From Nostoc sp. CCCryo 231-06 (lineage in GTDB: Bacteria > Cyanobacteriota > Cyanobacteriia > Cyanobacteriales > Nostocaceae): a stretch of 37,029 nt of DNA. Both the position numbers and the translations under genes were made by a program. Positions 17,581 to 25,630 of this stretch are shown one piece after another. The stretch lies in NCBI GenBank assembly GCA_023522315.1, contig JAHCSU010000409.1, positions 1 to 37,029 of the forward strand, written 5' to 3'. Below the pieces are notes generated by a model. It saw only the letters and a list, made by a program, of their open reading frames with translations, made no database searches and was not told the DNA's origin. How positions within the stretch are numbered: the first letter of the stretch is position 1; the number at the start of each line of letters is the position of its first letter.

Positions 17581-18828
17581 ATGAATCGGTTTGCTCGCCG
17601 TTGTGTTTCTTACTTACTGTGTTTGGGATTAGTAGTCGCTTTAAGAGTTTTTTCACTCTCTTCAGTCTGTTCACTGCCAGTTTATTCCCAAAATATAAGT
17701 CCTTTAACTACAGAAATTCGCGGCGTTTGGCTCACTAATGTTGCTAGTGGTGTACTCTTTGTCCCTTGGGGTATTAACCGTGCTATAAACCAATTATCGG
17801 CTCTCAACTTTAATACAATTTATCCTGTAGTTTGGAACCGAGGACATACTTTTTATAAGAGTGCTGTAGCTAAAATGACTACAGGCTCAGATACTCAACC
17901 TTTCCTCAACTTCATGCACGGTGGACAGGATGTTTTAGCAAAGATAGTGACGCTTTCTAAAAAGAAAGATTTGAGAGTCATTCCCTGGTTTGAATACGGG
18001 TTTATGACGCCGCATTATTCACAATTAGCAAGGCGTTACCCCGATTGGTTGACAATTGGGCAAGAAGGTATAAAGTCTACCCAAGATGCCCCACCAGAAG
18101 AAATCGGCAATGTTTTGGTTAGTAAGCTGGCCTGGTTGAATCCCTTACATCCGCAAGTTCAAGAGTTTATCCAAGGGCTAATTTTAGAAGTAGTCAGAGA
18201 TTACGATGTGGATGGTATTCAGCTTGACGATCATTTTGGGATGCCGGTACAGTTTGGCTACGATCGCTTCACTATTGAACTATACCAGCAAGAGCATCAA
18301 GGCAAAAGTCCTCCAACTGATCCTTTTAACTCAGAATGGATGCGGTGGCGAGCAGACAAAATTACTGATTTTATGGCAGAAATCTATCAAGCTGTTAAGG
18401 CAGTAAAACCCCAAGTTAGAATATCTTTGTCTCCTAACTATCAAGCTTTTGCCTACAAATACTATTTGCAAGACTGGGAAAATTGGGTAAAAAAAGGTTT
18501 AGTTAATGAGTTAATTTTGCAGGTATATCGAAATGACAAAAACTCTTTTATCGCTCAACTGGAACAACCATCTATAAAATTGGCTCAAAGTCTAATTCCT
18601 GTAGGTATTGGTATATCAACGGGAACGGTGCGTAATCCTGTGAAAATGGCACAAATTAGAGAACAAGTTCAGGTTGTGCGCGATCGCAATTTTGATGGTA
18701 TCTCCTTTTTTTACTGGGAGAGTCTCTGGGGTTACATTGTACCGGAATCACCCCAACAGCGACGCAAAGCTTTTTTTGATCTGTTTAATGCTAAAACTGT
18801 CAGACTATTAAAACCAAAGAAACTTTGA
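17581..18828 (+). CDS. Secreted GH10-like (DUF187, GHL10) glycoside hydrolase family protein
   Basis: This 415-residue protein begins with a hydrophobic signal or anchor (residues about 10-37, with cleavage plausible after VYSQ). The body is a TIM-barrel of the glycosyl-hydrolase-like 10 family: EIRGVWLTNVASGVLF, NTIYPVVWNRGHTFYKS, LRVIPWFEYGF, WLNPLHPQVQEFI, and YDVDGIQLDDHFGMP, where the acidic residues of the predicted active site lie. The substrate is unknown; members of the family are thought to act on cell-wall or exopolysaccharide glycans. The ATG at 17581 gives the expected basic N-terminus. The stop codon overlaps the ATG of the next gene (TGATG), so they are translationally coupled. 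Confidence 0.88.
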   Translation: MNRFARRCVSYLLCLGLVVALRVFSLSSVCSLPVYSQNISPLTTEIRGVWLTNVASGVLFVPWGINRAINQLSALNFNTIYPVVWNRGHTFYKSAVAKMTTGSDTQPFLNFMHGGQDVLAKIVTLSKKKDLRVIPWFEYGFMTPHYSQLARRYPDWLTIGQEGIKSTQDAPPEEIGNVLVSKLAWLNPLHPQVQEFIQGLILEVVRDYDVDGIQLDDHFGMPVQFGYDRFTIELYQQEHQGKSPPTDPFNSEWMRWRADKITDFMAEIYQAVKAVKPQVRISLSPNYQAFAYKYYLQDWENWVKKGLVNELILQVYRNDKNSFIAQLEQPSIKLAQSLIPVGIGISTGTVRNPVKMAQIREQVQVVRDRNFDGISFFYWESLWGYIVPESPQQRRKAFFDLFNAKTVRLLKPKKL

Positions 18829-19391
18829 TGCCATTCGCGCCGGAAAATACTAGATTTGGCTTTACATTGCTCTGGACTTTAGCTACTTTTGGCGGTTTTT
18901 TATTGAGTTTACTCTTAATTGAAGTCGGCGAAAAGCCGGATATTGGGGTAGTAGAGGCGGCTATCGGCGGATTTGCCATCGCACTTCCTCAAGGTTGTCT
19001 TCTCAAAGAACCCATATATTGTATCAGGTGGATTTTGTCAAGTCTTTTGGGTTGGAGTATCATCACCGCGATCGGTATTGGTGCGGTGGGTTGGATAGTA
19101 TCTAGCACTCAGATTTTCCCTGTGAGAATCCTGTCTGGGGCGGTTTATGGGGCGCTTGGCGGCTTAGGGATTGGATTGGCACAATCATTGGCAATTCCCC
19201 AGCCTATGGCGTGGCGATGGATATTTGTCTCTTCGGCAAGTTGGGCTGTTGCTCTCCCTGTGGGTTCTGCTGTCGGGATGATTTTGCACCGCCTGACGCA
19301 GTTATTCTTAGGCGAAGTTATGGGATTAGCTATTACTTGGCTGCTGGTTGGTATTCTCACGGGAATGAATGCTCATAAATTGCGATCGTAA
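18828..19391 (+). CDS. Polytopic membrane protein of unknown function
   Basis: This protein of 187 residues is strongly hydrophobic, with four to six likely membrane segments (for example FTLLWTLATFGGFLLSLLLI, SSLLGWSIITAIGIGAVGWI and SWAVALPVGSAVGMILH), rich in Gly-Ala contacts. No catalytic motif is visible and I do not recognise the family. The ATG at 18828 overlaps the TGA of the upstream hydrolase gene. A TTG three bases earlier is also in frame but is less likely. The coupling suggests it works with the hydrolase at the envelope, which is inference. Confidence 0.75.
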   Translation: MPFAPENTRFGFTLLWTLATFGGFLLSLLLIEVGEKPDIGVVEAAIGGFAIALPQGCLLKEPIYCIRWILSSLLGWSIITAIGIGAVGWIVSSTQIFPVRILSGAVYGALGGLGIGLAQSLAIPQPMAWRWIFVSSASWAVALPVGSAVGMILHRLTQLFLGEVMGLAITWLLVGILTGMNAHKLRS

Positions 19392-19505
19392 GTTCCCGTT
19401 CCTTTGTTCACGCCGATATGATAACTTGTGTACATGAACATTTAAGGAAAAAATAGCCTTTCTTCATGCCAACATAGATATAATATCCGACTTAACTATA
19501 TATCT

Positions 19506-19703
19506 ATGGTTGAAAACACTCGCGGTAAAAGGGGAGATCCAAACTATAAATTAATCTCTGGTTACGTACCAAAAGAACTTGCTTTATTATTCAAGACTAT
19601 TTGTGTCGCCACTGAAATAGACCAAAGTCAAGCTATGGAAGAAATGATTACAAAATGGGCTAAAGAAAAGCAATCAATACTTGATCAAATGAAGAATGTC
19701 TAA
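19506..19703 (+). CDS. Small ribbon-helix-helix-like protein
   Basis: This 65-residue protein has the layout of a ribbon-helix-helix (CopG/Arc-like) DNA-binding protein: a short strand (YKLISGYVP), a helix (KELALLFKTICVA) and a second helix (SQAMEEMITKWAKEKQ) after a turn (TEID). Such proteins are dimeric repressors, often antitoxins or plasmid copy regulators. The gene ends two bases before the GTG of the following coiled-coil gene, so the two form a compact operon. The toxin or partner role of the neighbour is not established. ATG at 19506 is the first in frame; upstream DNA is AT-rich (TATATAT) and may hold the promoter and operator. Confidence 0.7.
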   Translation: MVENTRGKRGDPNYKLISGYVPKELALLFKTICVATEIDQSQAMEEMITKWAKEKQSILDQMKNV

Positions 19704-19705
19704 AT

Positions 19706-20155
19706 GTGAGTGAGGACAAGGAAAAAGGAAAATCCACTATTAGCAATGCACAACGACTTGATAATGTTGAGAATGATTTAGAAACAGTTAAACAGTTGTT
19801 GGTATCAACAGCCAGCTATGCAGAATCAGCCGACAAAAGGATTGACCGACTAGTTGAACGTCAAGACTCAAGCCAAAAACAACTTGATGGTCTAGCCGTA
19901 ACTGTTCAAGTTATGGGTGAAAAAATTGACAGATTTGTGGAGAAGATTGACAGATTTGTAGAGAAAACTGACAGATTTGTGGAGAAGACTGACAGATTTG
20001 TAGAGAAAACTGACGATTTTATCGATACAACAAAAGCACGGAACGCCGTACTAGACGGGGTAATACTTGAATTGCGAGAAAATCAGATGTCCACCAATGC
20101 TGCTGTGGAAAGGTTGGATAGAATCTTAGAACAATTGCTCAAGCGAAACGAATAG
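19706..20155 (+). CDS. Coiled-coil protein with DRFVEKT heptad repeats
   Basis: This 149-residue protein is almost wholly a predicted coiled coil (LDNVENDLETVKQLLV..., MSTNAAVERLDRILEQLLKR). In the middle, four exact heptads of DRFVEK(I/T) follow one another (about residues 75-102), encoded by a 21-bp tandem array at 19928-20011. It has no membrane segment and no catalytic motif. GTG at 19706 begins two bases after the stop of the small ribbon-helix-helix gene; an overlapping ATG at 19704 leads straight to a stop. Oligomerisation is likely. The function is unknown. Confidence 0.75.
   Translation: MSEDKEKGKSTISNAQRLDNVENDLETVKQLLVSTASYAESADKRIDRLVERQDSSQKQLDGLAVTVQVMGEKIDRFVEKIDRFVEKTDRFVEKTDRFVEKTDDFIDTTKARNAVLDGVILELRENQMSTNAAVERLDRILEQLLKRNE
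19928..20011 (+). repeat. 21-bp tandem repeat (4 copies) encoding heptads
   Basis: Four 21-bp units start at 19928, 19949, 19970 and 19991 (GACAGATTTGTGGAGAAG plus one codon). Units 1 and 3 use GTG GAG AAG; units 2 and 4 use GTA GAG AAA. This gives a 42-bp higher-order period and points to duplication of a two-unit block. Confidence 0.9.
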
Positions 20156-20576
20156 CAAGCAACTTGTAGACAAGCCACGTAACCATCTTGGAGTGAGGAT
20201 GGAATTGAGCATCCTTCCGACTCCCTATTGTCTCTTCCTAGTCCCCACCCTCACCCAAAAAATTTATTAAAAATTGTAAATTAAATTGATGTATACTGAG
20301 GTTTGCACTTAGGTATATGCAAGAATCTTGAAAAACTGTTCAAAAATCATTAAGTTTGCCCTAACCTGCAAATGTATTTTCGCCTTCAAAAAGCAGGATT
20401 TGTTAAGCTGACTTTTATTAGCTTTCCTAGATTTCTGACAAGAAGTAGAGAAAGATCCAAATTTCGATGAGCAACAGCTGACAATACTTTGCTATAGGCG
20501 CTAAAGTGCATCTACTACAAGCGTAACTACAAGAGAGCGCCTAGAAGAGTCAGTAATACCAGACAGGGACTCTCGC
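20156..20576. other. 421-bp intergenic region before the sensor gene
   Basis: This AT-rich stretch contains a C/T-rich tract (about 20210-20262) and then a run with AATTGTAAATTAAATTG near 20273. It presumably holds the promoter of the following sensor gene, but I cannot pick one with confidence. No gene, RNA or strong hairpin is visible. Confidence 0.4.
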
Positions 20577-22820
20577 ATGAATATAAATCCAACGGAATCA
20601 ACTATGGAGTTGACAAAATTATCACCACCTCAGATTCTCTTCGGCACAGAAGTAGATGAGAAAAGCAGTAGTCAGCAGTTTATACTGAGCATGTATGATT
20701 CTGTGCAAGCATCAATATTTGTAGTTGATGTTCTGGAGGACGGAGATTTTCGATATGTGGCATTTAATCCCACTCATGAGCAGTGGATAGGCATTCGCTC
20801 AGATGATCTCCGGGGCAAAAAACCAGAAGATATTCTCTCCCCCATAGATGCTGCCGAGGTGCGTCAGCATTACGCTGAATGTGTGCTATTCGGCAAAACT
20901 ATTTCTTACGAAGAATGTTTGCAGTTCCAGGGGGTTCCGACTTGGTGGAGTACGACTCTCACCCCGCTACGAGATGCTAACTCCCGGATTTATCGACTAA
21001 TTGGTACTAGCAGCAATATTACTCCTGTGAAGCAAGCAGAACAAGCAGTTGGACTCCAGGTTGACCGGGAACACCTGCTAGAAGCGATCGCAGAACGAAT
21101 TCATCAATCTGTCGAATTAGAGACAATTCTACATCAGACAACAAAAGAACTGCGGCAGTTTTTGAATTGCGATCGCGTCCTAATTTATCGCTTCGAGGCT
21201 GATAGCAGTGGGGTAATCATTGCCGAATCAACTGTGACTCCTCCCCTGTTGGGAAAAAACATCACCGATCCCTGCTTTAGTGGCAAACATCGAGAACACT
21301 ACGGGCGAGGTTGCATTCAAGTTGTCGAGGATATTTATGCAGCTGGGTTGCATCCTTGCCATATAGATTTTCTGGTATCTTTGCAGGTGAGAGCCAATCT
21401 AGTCGTGCCGATTTTCAAAGAGAAAGATATGTGGGGGCTATTGATTGCCCAGCATTGCCACCAATCGCGTCAATGGCAGCAAACAGAAACGGACTTACTC
21501 AAACAGTTGGCAATTCAAATCGGCATTGCTGTTGGACAGACAGAACTTCGTCAGCAGATTAAGGATCTCAAAGCAAAGTTAGAGTTACACAAACAGAAAC
21601 ACAAAAATCAGTTGCAGCAGGTGCGAAACTTTGAAGCCTTGGTGCGACGGATGACAGAACAAATCCGCGACAGTCTGGATGAAACTCAGGTGTTGCAGAC
21701 ACTCACCCAGGAATTAGCAGAGTTACTGAACCTTGAGCGTTGCCAAATCGAACTTTATAGCCCCTGTCAAACTCTGGTTACTATTACTTACGAGTACAGC
21801 ATTAACCTACCTCGGTGTCAAGGATTGACCAGACAGATTGCAGACCGTCTTGAAGTTTATCAGCCCCTGTTGCAAAAACAACCTTTGCAATTTTTGGAAA
21901 TTGTGCCGGGATGGCAACCAAAGCTATTGGTTATGTCCCAGATGGCTTGTCCAATTTTCGATACTCAAGGGATTTTAGGAAATATTTGGTTGACAAGACC
22001 GACACAAGAGGCATTTGATGAATTTGAAATCGAGTTAGTGCAGCAGGTTGCAAATGAAGGTGCGATCGCTATTCGTCAAGCTCAACTTTACCAACAAACC
22101 CAGGCACAGGTAAAAGAATTAGAAAATTGCGATCGGCTCAAAAACCAATTTCTCAGAAATCTGTCCCAAGAACTGCGAACACCAATAACTAGCATCAGCC
22201 TTGCAGTCCAAACCCTCGAAAGTGTCCTCACACCAGCAGAAATATTAGAGATAGAAATAGTTCCACAACTCTTGCAGATTCTGCATAACGAGTGTGCGCG
22301 AGAAAGCAAGTTAATTAACGACCTACTCACACTCACATATCTAGAAGCCGAACCTGATCCCCCAACTTTGATTGCCATTGACTTACAAAGCTGGCTTCAC
22401 CCCATTGTCGAGTCTTTTCGAGACCTCACCAGTTGCCAGCGACAGCAGTTAAACCTGAGTGTTGATTCCGCACTCCCGCTTTTAGAGACAGATATCACAG
22501 ATATGGAGAGGATTATCACCGAACTACTCAACCATGTCTGCAAATATACCCCAGCAGGTGAGTCCGTCACAGTCTCTGTTCACCAAAGAGGGGACGCAGT
22601 AGAGCTTAATATTAGCAATTCTGGACTAGAGCTTACCAGCAATGAACTGTCACGGATATTTGAGCCTTTCTATCACCTTTCCAAACACGATCCCTGGAAA
22701 CATAGCGGCACTGGACTGGAATTGGCATTAGTGCAGAAAATGGTCAGACATTTAGGCGGCTCAATTTATGTAGAGAGTGGAGCCGGTCAAACCACCTTCG
22801 CCATTAAATTCCCGCTTTAA
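20577..22820 (+). CDS. PAS-GAF-GAF sensor protein with a degenerate histidine kinase core
   Basis: This 747-residue protein has a PAS domain (about 40-150), a phytochrome-like GAF (about 178-320), a second GAF (about 368-502), and a HisKA/HATPase-like C-terminus (about 520-747). The first GAF has a DPCF motif (Cys233) and a PCH motif (Cys261-His262), the two positions used for bilin binding in DXCF-type cyanobacteriochromes. The kinase part has lost key residues: the H-box reads LSQELRTP, with Gln531 (CAA) where His is phosphorylated; the N-box reads ELLNHVCKYTP, with changed Asn positions; the G1 box reads ISNSGLEL instead of D-x-G-x-G. The F box (RIFEPFYHL) and GTGLELAL remain. It probably senses and binds partners rather than phosphorylating. 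ATG at 20577; an ATG at 20604 is possible. The gene is monocistronic, with tRNA-Lys following. Confidence 0.88.
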   Translation: MNINPTESTMELTKLSPPQILFGTEVDEKSSSQQFILSMYDSVQASIFVVDVLEDGDFRYVAFNPTHEQWIGIRSDDLRGKKPEDILSPIDAAEVRQHYAECVLFGKTISYEECLQFQGVPTWWSTTLTPLRDANSRIYRLIGTSSNITPVKQAEQAVGLQVDREHLLEAIAERIHQSVELETILHQTTKELRQFLNCDRVLIYRFEADSSGVIIAESTVTPPLLGKNITDPCFSGKHREHYGRGCIQVVEDIYAAGLHPCHIDFLVSLQVRANLVVPIFKEKDMWGLLIAQHCHQSRQWQQTETDLLKQLAIQIGIAVGQTELRQQIKDLKAKLELHKQKHKNQLQQVRNFEALVRRMTEQIRDSLDETQVLQTLTQELAELLNLERCQIELYSPCQTLVTITYEYSINLPRCQGLTRQIADRLEVYQPLLQKQPLQFLEIVPGWQPKLLVMSQMACPIFDTQGILGNIWLTRPTQEAFDEFEIELVQQVANEGAIAIRQAQLYQQTQAQVKELENCDRLKNQFLRNLSQELRTPITSISLAVQTLESVLTPAEILEIEIVPQLLQILHNECARESKLINDLLTLTYLEAEPDPPTLIAIDLQSWLHPIVESFRDLTSCQRQQLNLSVDSALPLLETDITDMERIITELLNHVCKYTPAGESVTVSVHQRGDAVELNISNSGLELTSNELSRIFEPFYHLSKHDPWKHSGTGLELALVQKMVRHLGGSIYVESGAGQTTFAIKFPL

Positions 22821-22864
22821 TTAGTTTTTTGGGCATAGCACTGGCTAATTTGTCAGGAGTCTGC

Positions 22865-22870
22865 TATAAT
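22865..22870 (+). promoter_or_regulatory. -10 box of the tRNA-Lys promoter
   Basis: A perfect TATAAT lies 12 bp before the first base of the tRNA. The -35 region is weak (TGGCTA near 22842). Transcription would start at about 22876-22878. Confidence 0.6.
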
Positions 22871-22882
22871 CGTTATTTGTGT

Positions 22883-22954
<72 letters not shown>

Positions 22955-23304
22955 CTTTTAAAGTATTTTTATATACTAAATAACTATTTGTCACTTTTAA
23001 CAAATTAGTGACTAATATGCAGTATGGATAAGCTGTTGAAAATTTAACTTGCATATATTATCTGGAAGTTAAATTATTGTGGGGTGGGCATCTTGCCCGC
23101 CCTGGTTATGCAAATTAGAAGTACATTAGCTTATTAGCCCAGATTTTTTTGCCAAGCTTACCTCTCTAGGTCATATTCACCCGGTTTCTAGAGCCGTTTA
23201 ACCCTCGTAAATTGGCGATGGTATTGATACAACATAACCCTCTTCTGTCACTCTCCGAAAACATTTGCCATTTCTGGATTCTAGAGCTTTTGTATAGCAA
23301 GCGA

Positions 23305-23329
23305 TGTCTACGACGGGCTACGCCTACGC
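23305..23329. repeat. Dispersed 25-bp repeat copy
   Basis: TGTCTACGACGGGCTACGCC followed by TACGC is identical to 29907-29931 and shares its GGGCTACGCC core with the copy inside the gyrA-type gene (4815-4849). Confidence 0.85.
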
Positions 23330-23469
23330 GCGATTCTTTTCTAATAACAAATACAAGACCCATTTTTTTCTAATAGTATAGCTTGTATTGATTGCCTCAT
23401 GAGGCTTCTAGCCATCGCCCTCCCAAAGAGTAACAGAAGAGGGATAAATAGAGCGGCATAAATAATTCA

Positions 23470-23582
23470 AGGTTCGTAGTGTACCCCTTTGGGGATCTTA
23501 CTACGCTTAACGTCTCGTAGAGAGGACTTTAGTCCTCATTTGAGGGCTGTTCGCAAGGCGTTTCCGTAGGGCAGCCCTCACT
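23470..23582. repeat. Cluster of hairpin repeats
   Basis: In sequence: CGTAGT...ACTACG (23475-23480 with 23500-23505) enclosing CCCC-TTT-GGGG; GAGGACT/AGTCCTC (23522-23528 with 23531-23537); and GAGGGCTG/CAGCCCTC (23542-23549 with 23572-23579) enclosing CAAGGCGTTTCCGTAGGG. It resembles a nested, composite cyanobacterial intergenic repeat and lacks coding features. Confidence 0.65.
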
Positions 23583-23887
23583 ACAAACTAATCTCAATAT
23601 TTTTTACATTACTTAACTTAGTTTGATTTATTCTCGCCTACTTACTTAAATAATTGTTCGTAAATGCTGGGATCAAGACTGAATAAAGAAACAGTAAATA
23701 TCCGGTTAAAAACTTTATATTATCTTAACTTTAGCTACTACCGTAATGCTGATAGTGTTAACATCAAGTCAAAATAACGTTATATTGTTTAGATATTTAT
23801 ATAAAGAGTATCTACAAAAATTATTACTTTTGTCTATCGATTTGTAATTCTAAGAATAAGAATTTGCTCTTTAGCAGGATAATTACT

Positions 23888-25630
23888 ATGTCTGATGAAC
23901 TTTCTAGACGGGAATTTGTGAAATTCACAGGCGCTTTTGTAATTGGAGCCGCGACAGCAGGAAGTACGCCTTTGATAAATGTTCTTACTGCTAATGCTCA
24001 AAACAGTGGGGCATCCGCTATAGATTATTCAAAAATTGCTGGATGGGTGGTTAAGGACACTGGCTACCATACAGGAGAAATGGTTAAATACCAAGGCAAT
24101 ATTTTTATAGCCAGTTACTGGACAGGTAAAGAGCCTGGAGTAGACCCTGGATGGGCGCTTTATGATGAGCTTTATGATGTCACAAGTAAAAACCAAACTG
24201 AACAACCCAAAATTATTGCTTATATTCCTACTTGGAGAAGGAAAGAGGGATTTAATTATAGGAATGTAGGAATATATCAAAATATTACTCATGGGATTAT
24301 CTCTTTTCTAATGTTTAGTGAGGTTAATCTTGGTGAGTTTGAAGCCAATTCACTTAATGAGGTGAATACAATCATTGAAGATGTTGTTACTGCGGGGCAT
24401 AAAAACGGTACTTACATATCAATTGCATTGGGCGGTGCAAGTGATTATGGTTTTCTCAATCTCATGACAGCTATAGGTAACAATGCCGCAGCCCCACTAC
24501 TTAATAAAGCTGTACAAAATGTTAAAAATTTTGTGAAATTAAACAATCTAGATGGTGTAGACCTAGATTTAGAGTGTTGGTGGGATAAAAATGGTGATGG
24601 CAGTAAGGATCAAGGTGGTAGACAAAAAAGTGATGGAGCGCATCCGGCTGGATATGCTTTGACTTTATTTGCTCAGAAGTTAAAGGAAGCCATGCCAGAT
24701 AAACTTGTTTCAGCAGCTGTCTTTGCTACTTCATGGTATGGAAATAATTATGATCCAAAAATAGCAGATTATGCGGATTGGATTGGAATTATGACTTATG
24801 ACTTGACTGGTTCTTGGAATCAGTCTCCCGTAGGGCCTCATACATCTCTGCGTAAGATCCGCAAACAAGACTCATTTGCCAAAGAGCAGCAAGGCGCATG
24901 GCCTGTAAGTGGACGAGGATCTTCTAATGGTGCTGATCCTATGATGGATAATCCTATTTTGTCAGTGGAAGATGCTCTGTGGTACTGGTCAAATCCATTT
25001 TTCATGAACTGGCAAGGCTCTGGACAAAAGCTACCCAGAAATAAGATAGTAGCAGGAGTTCCTATCTACGGATATGATTTTGCTTATAAAAAAGATCCAG
25101 ATTCTCTAAGTGGTCAAATACCTCCAGGATATAAAGTAATAAGATATAAAGATATCTTGAGTCAGTTTCCTAATGCCAATACTGCCGTCAATGGCAATAT
25201 TAAGGTTTCAGGAAATACACCTAGACCTTCTTTTCTATCTGCTTCAGGAAACTACCCTTATGCTCATAATATCTACTTTGAAACTCCAGAAACTGCATCT
25301 GCCAAATTAAACTTTTTAAAGCAGGTAGGAGCGCAAGGGGTAATTATCTGGGAAATTTCCAATGATGTCTGGGAAGAGAAAAAGAGCATCATTAAGGCGC
25401 TTTACAAAAACTCAGGGAATCAGGCAATCAAACTGCCAATAAAATCTGGTGGACAAAGATATAACGAGCAATGTTTTTTGTGTACGCATAATGCTTTTAC
25501 CAATTATCAAGATGCTCGTTGGACTGTGGTAAATCAATCCATGTCAATTACCAACCAACTTAAGAATGGCGTCAGAGCATTAATGCTTGATACACATTAC
25601 GCAGAACATGGTTTTTTGGGATTTTGCTAA
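23888..25630 (+). CDS. Tat-exported chitin-binding GH18 chitinase, fused to the start of a PI-PLC X domain
   Basis: From the ATG at 23888 this frame encodes 580 residues. The N-terminus has a Tat signal (SRREFVKFTGAFVIGAATAG), so the protein is exported folded. Next is a type 3 chitin-binding module (GYHTGEMVKYQGNIFIASYW). The GH18 domain follows, with the complete catalytic motif DGVDLDLE (catalytic Glu about residue 229), MTYDLTGSW and GVIIWEIS, so hydrolysis of chitin or a related GlcNAc polymer is expected. The last 50 residues start a PI-PLC X domain (CTHNAFTN, catalytic His about 534; GVRALMLDTHY). The frame then stops just after a T6 run; the domain continues in the +1 frame at 25611-26387. 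A TTG at 23864 is a less likely start. HIP1 sites are absent from the gene. Confidence 0.85.
   Translation: MSDELSRREFVKFTGAFVIGAATAGSTPLINVLTANAQNSGASAIDYSKIAGWVVKDTGYHTGEMVKYQGNIFIASYWTGKEPGVDPGWALYDELYDVTSKNQTEQPKIIAYIPTWRRKEGFNYRNVGIYQNITHGIISFLMFSEVNLGEFEANSLNEVNTIIEDVVTAGHKNGTYISIALGGASDYGFLNLMTAIGNNAAAPLLNKAVQNVKNFVKLNNLDGVDLDLECWWDKNGDGSKDQGGRQKSDGAHPAGYALTLFAQKLKEAMPDKLVSAAVFATSWYGNNYDPKIADYADWIGIMTYDLTGSWNQSPVGPHTSLRKIRKQDSFAKEQQGAWPVSGRGSSNGADPMMDNPILSVEDALWYWSNPFFMNWQGSGQKLPRNKIVAGVPIYGYDFAYKKDPDSLSGQIPPGYKVIRYKDILSQFPNANTAVNGNIKVSGNTPRPSFLSASGNYPYAHNIYFETPETASAKLNFLKQVGAQGVIIWEISNDVWEEKKSIIKALYKNSGNQAIKLPIKSGGQRYNEQCFLCTHNAFTNYQDARWTVVNQSMSITNQLKNGVRALMLDTHYAEHGFLGFC

Larger units (their letters stand above)
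22955..23887. other. 930-bp intergenic mosaic of dispersed repeats
   Basis: Between tRNA-Lys and the chitinase gene I find several repeat elements and no intact gene. There is a hairpin GGGTGGGCATCTTGCCCGCC (about 23083-23102), a copy of the GGGCTACGCCTACGC element (23305-23329), and a cluster of hairpins at 23470-23582. The last 280 bp are AT-rich and must hold the chitinase promoter. On the minus strand, 23208-23312 can be read as a short peptide ending RRVTEEGYVVSIPSPIYEG and a stop, possibly a gene relic. Confidence 0.5.
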
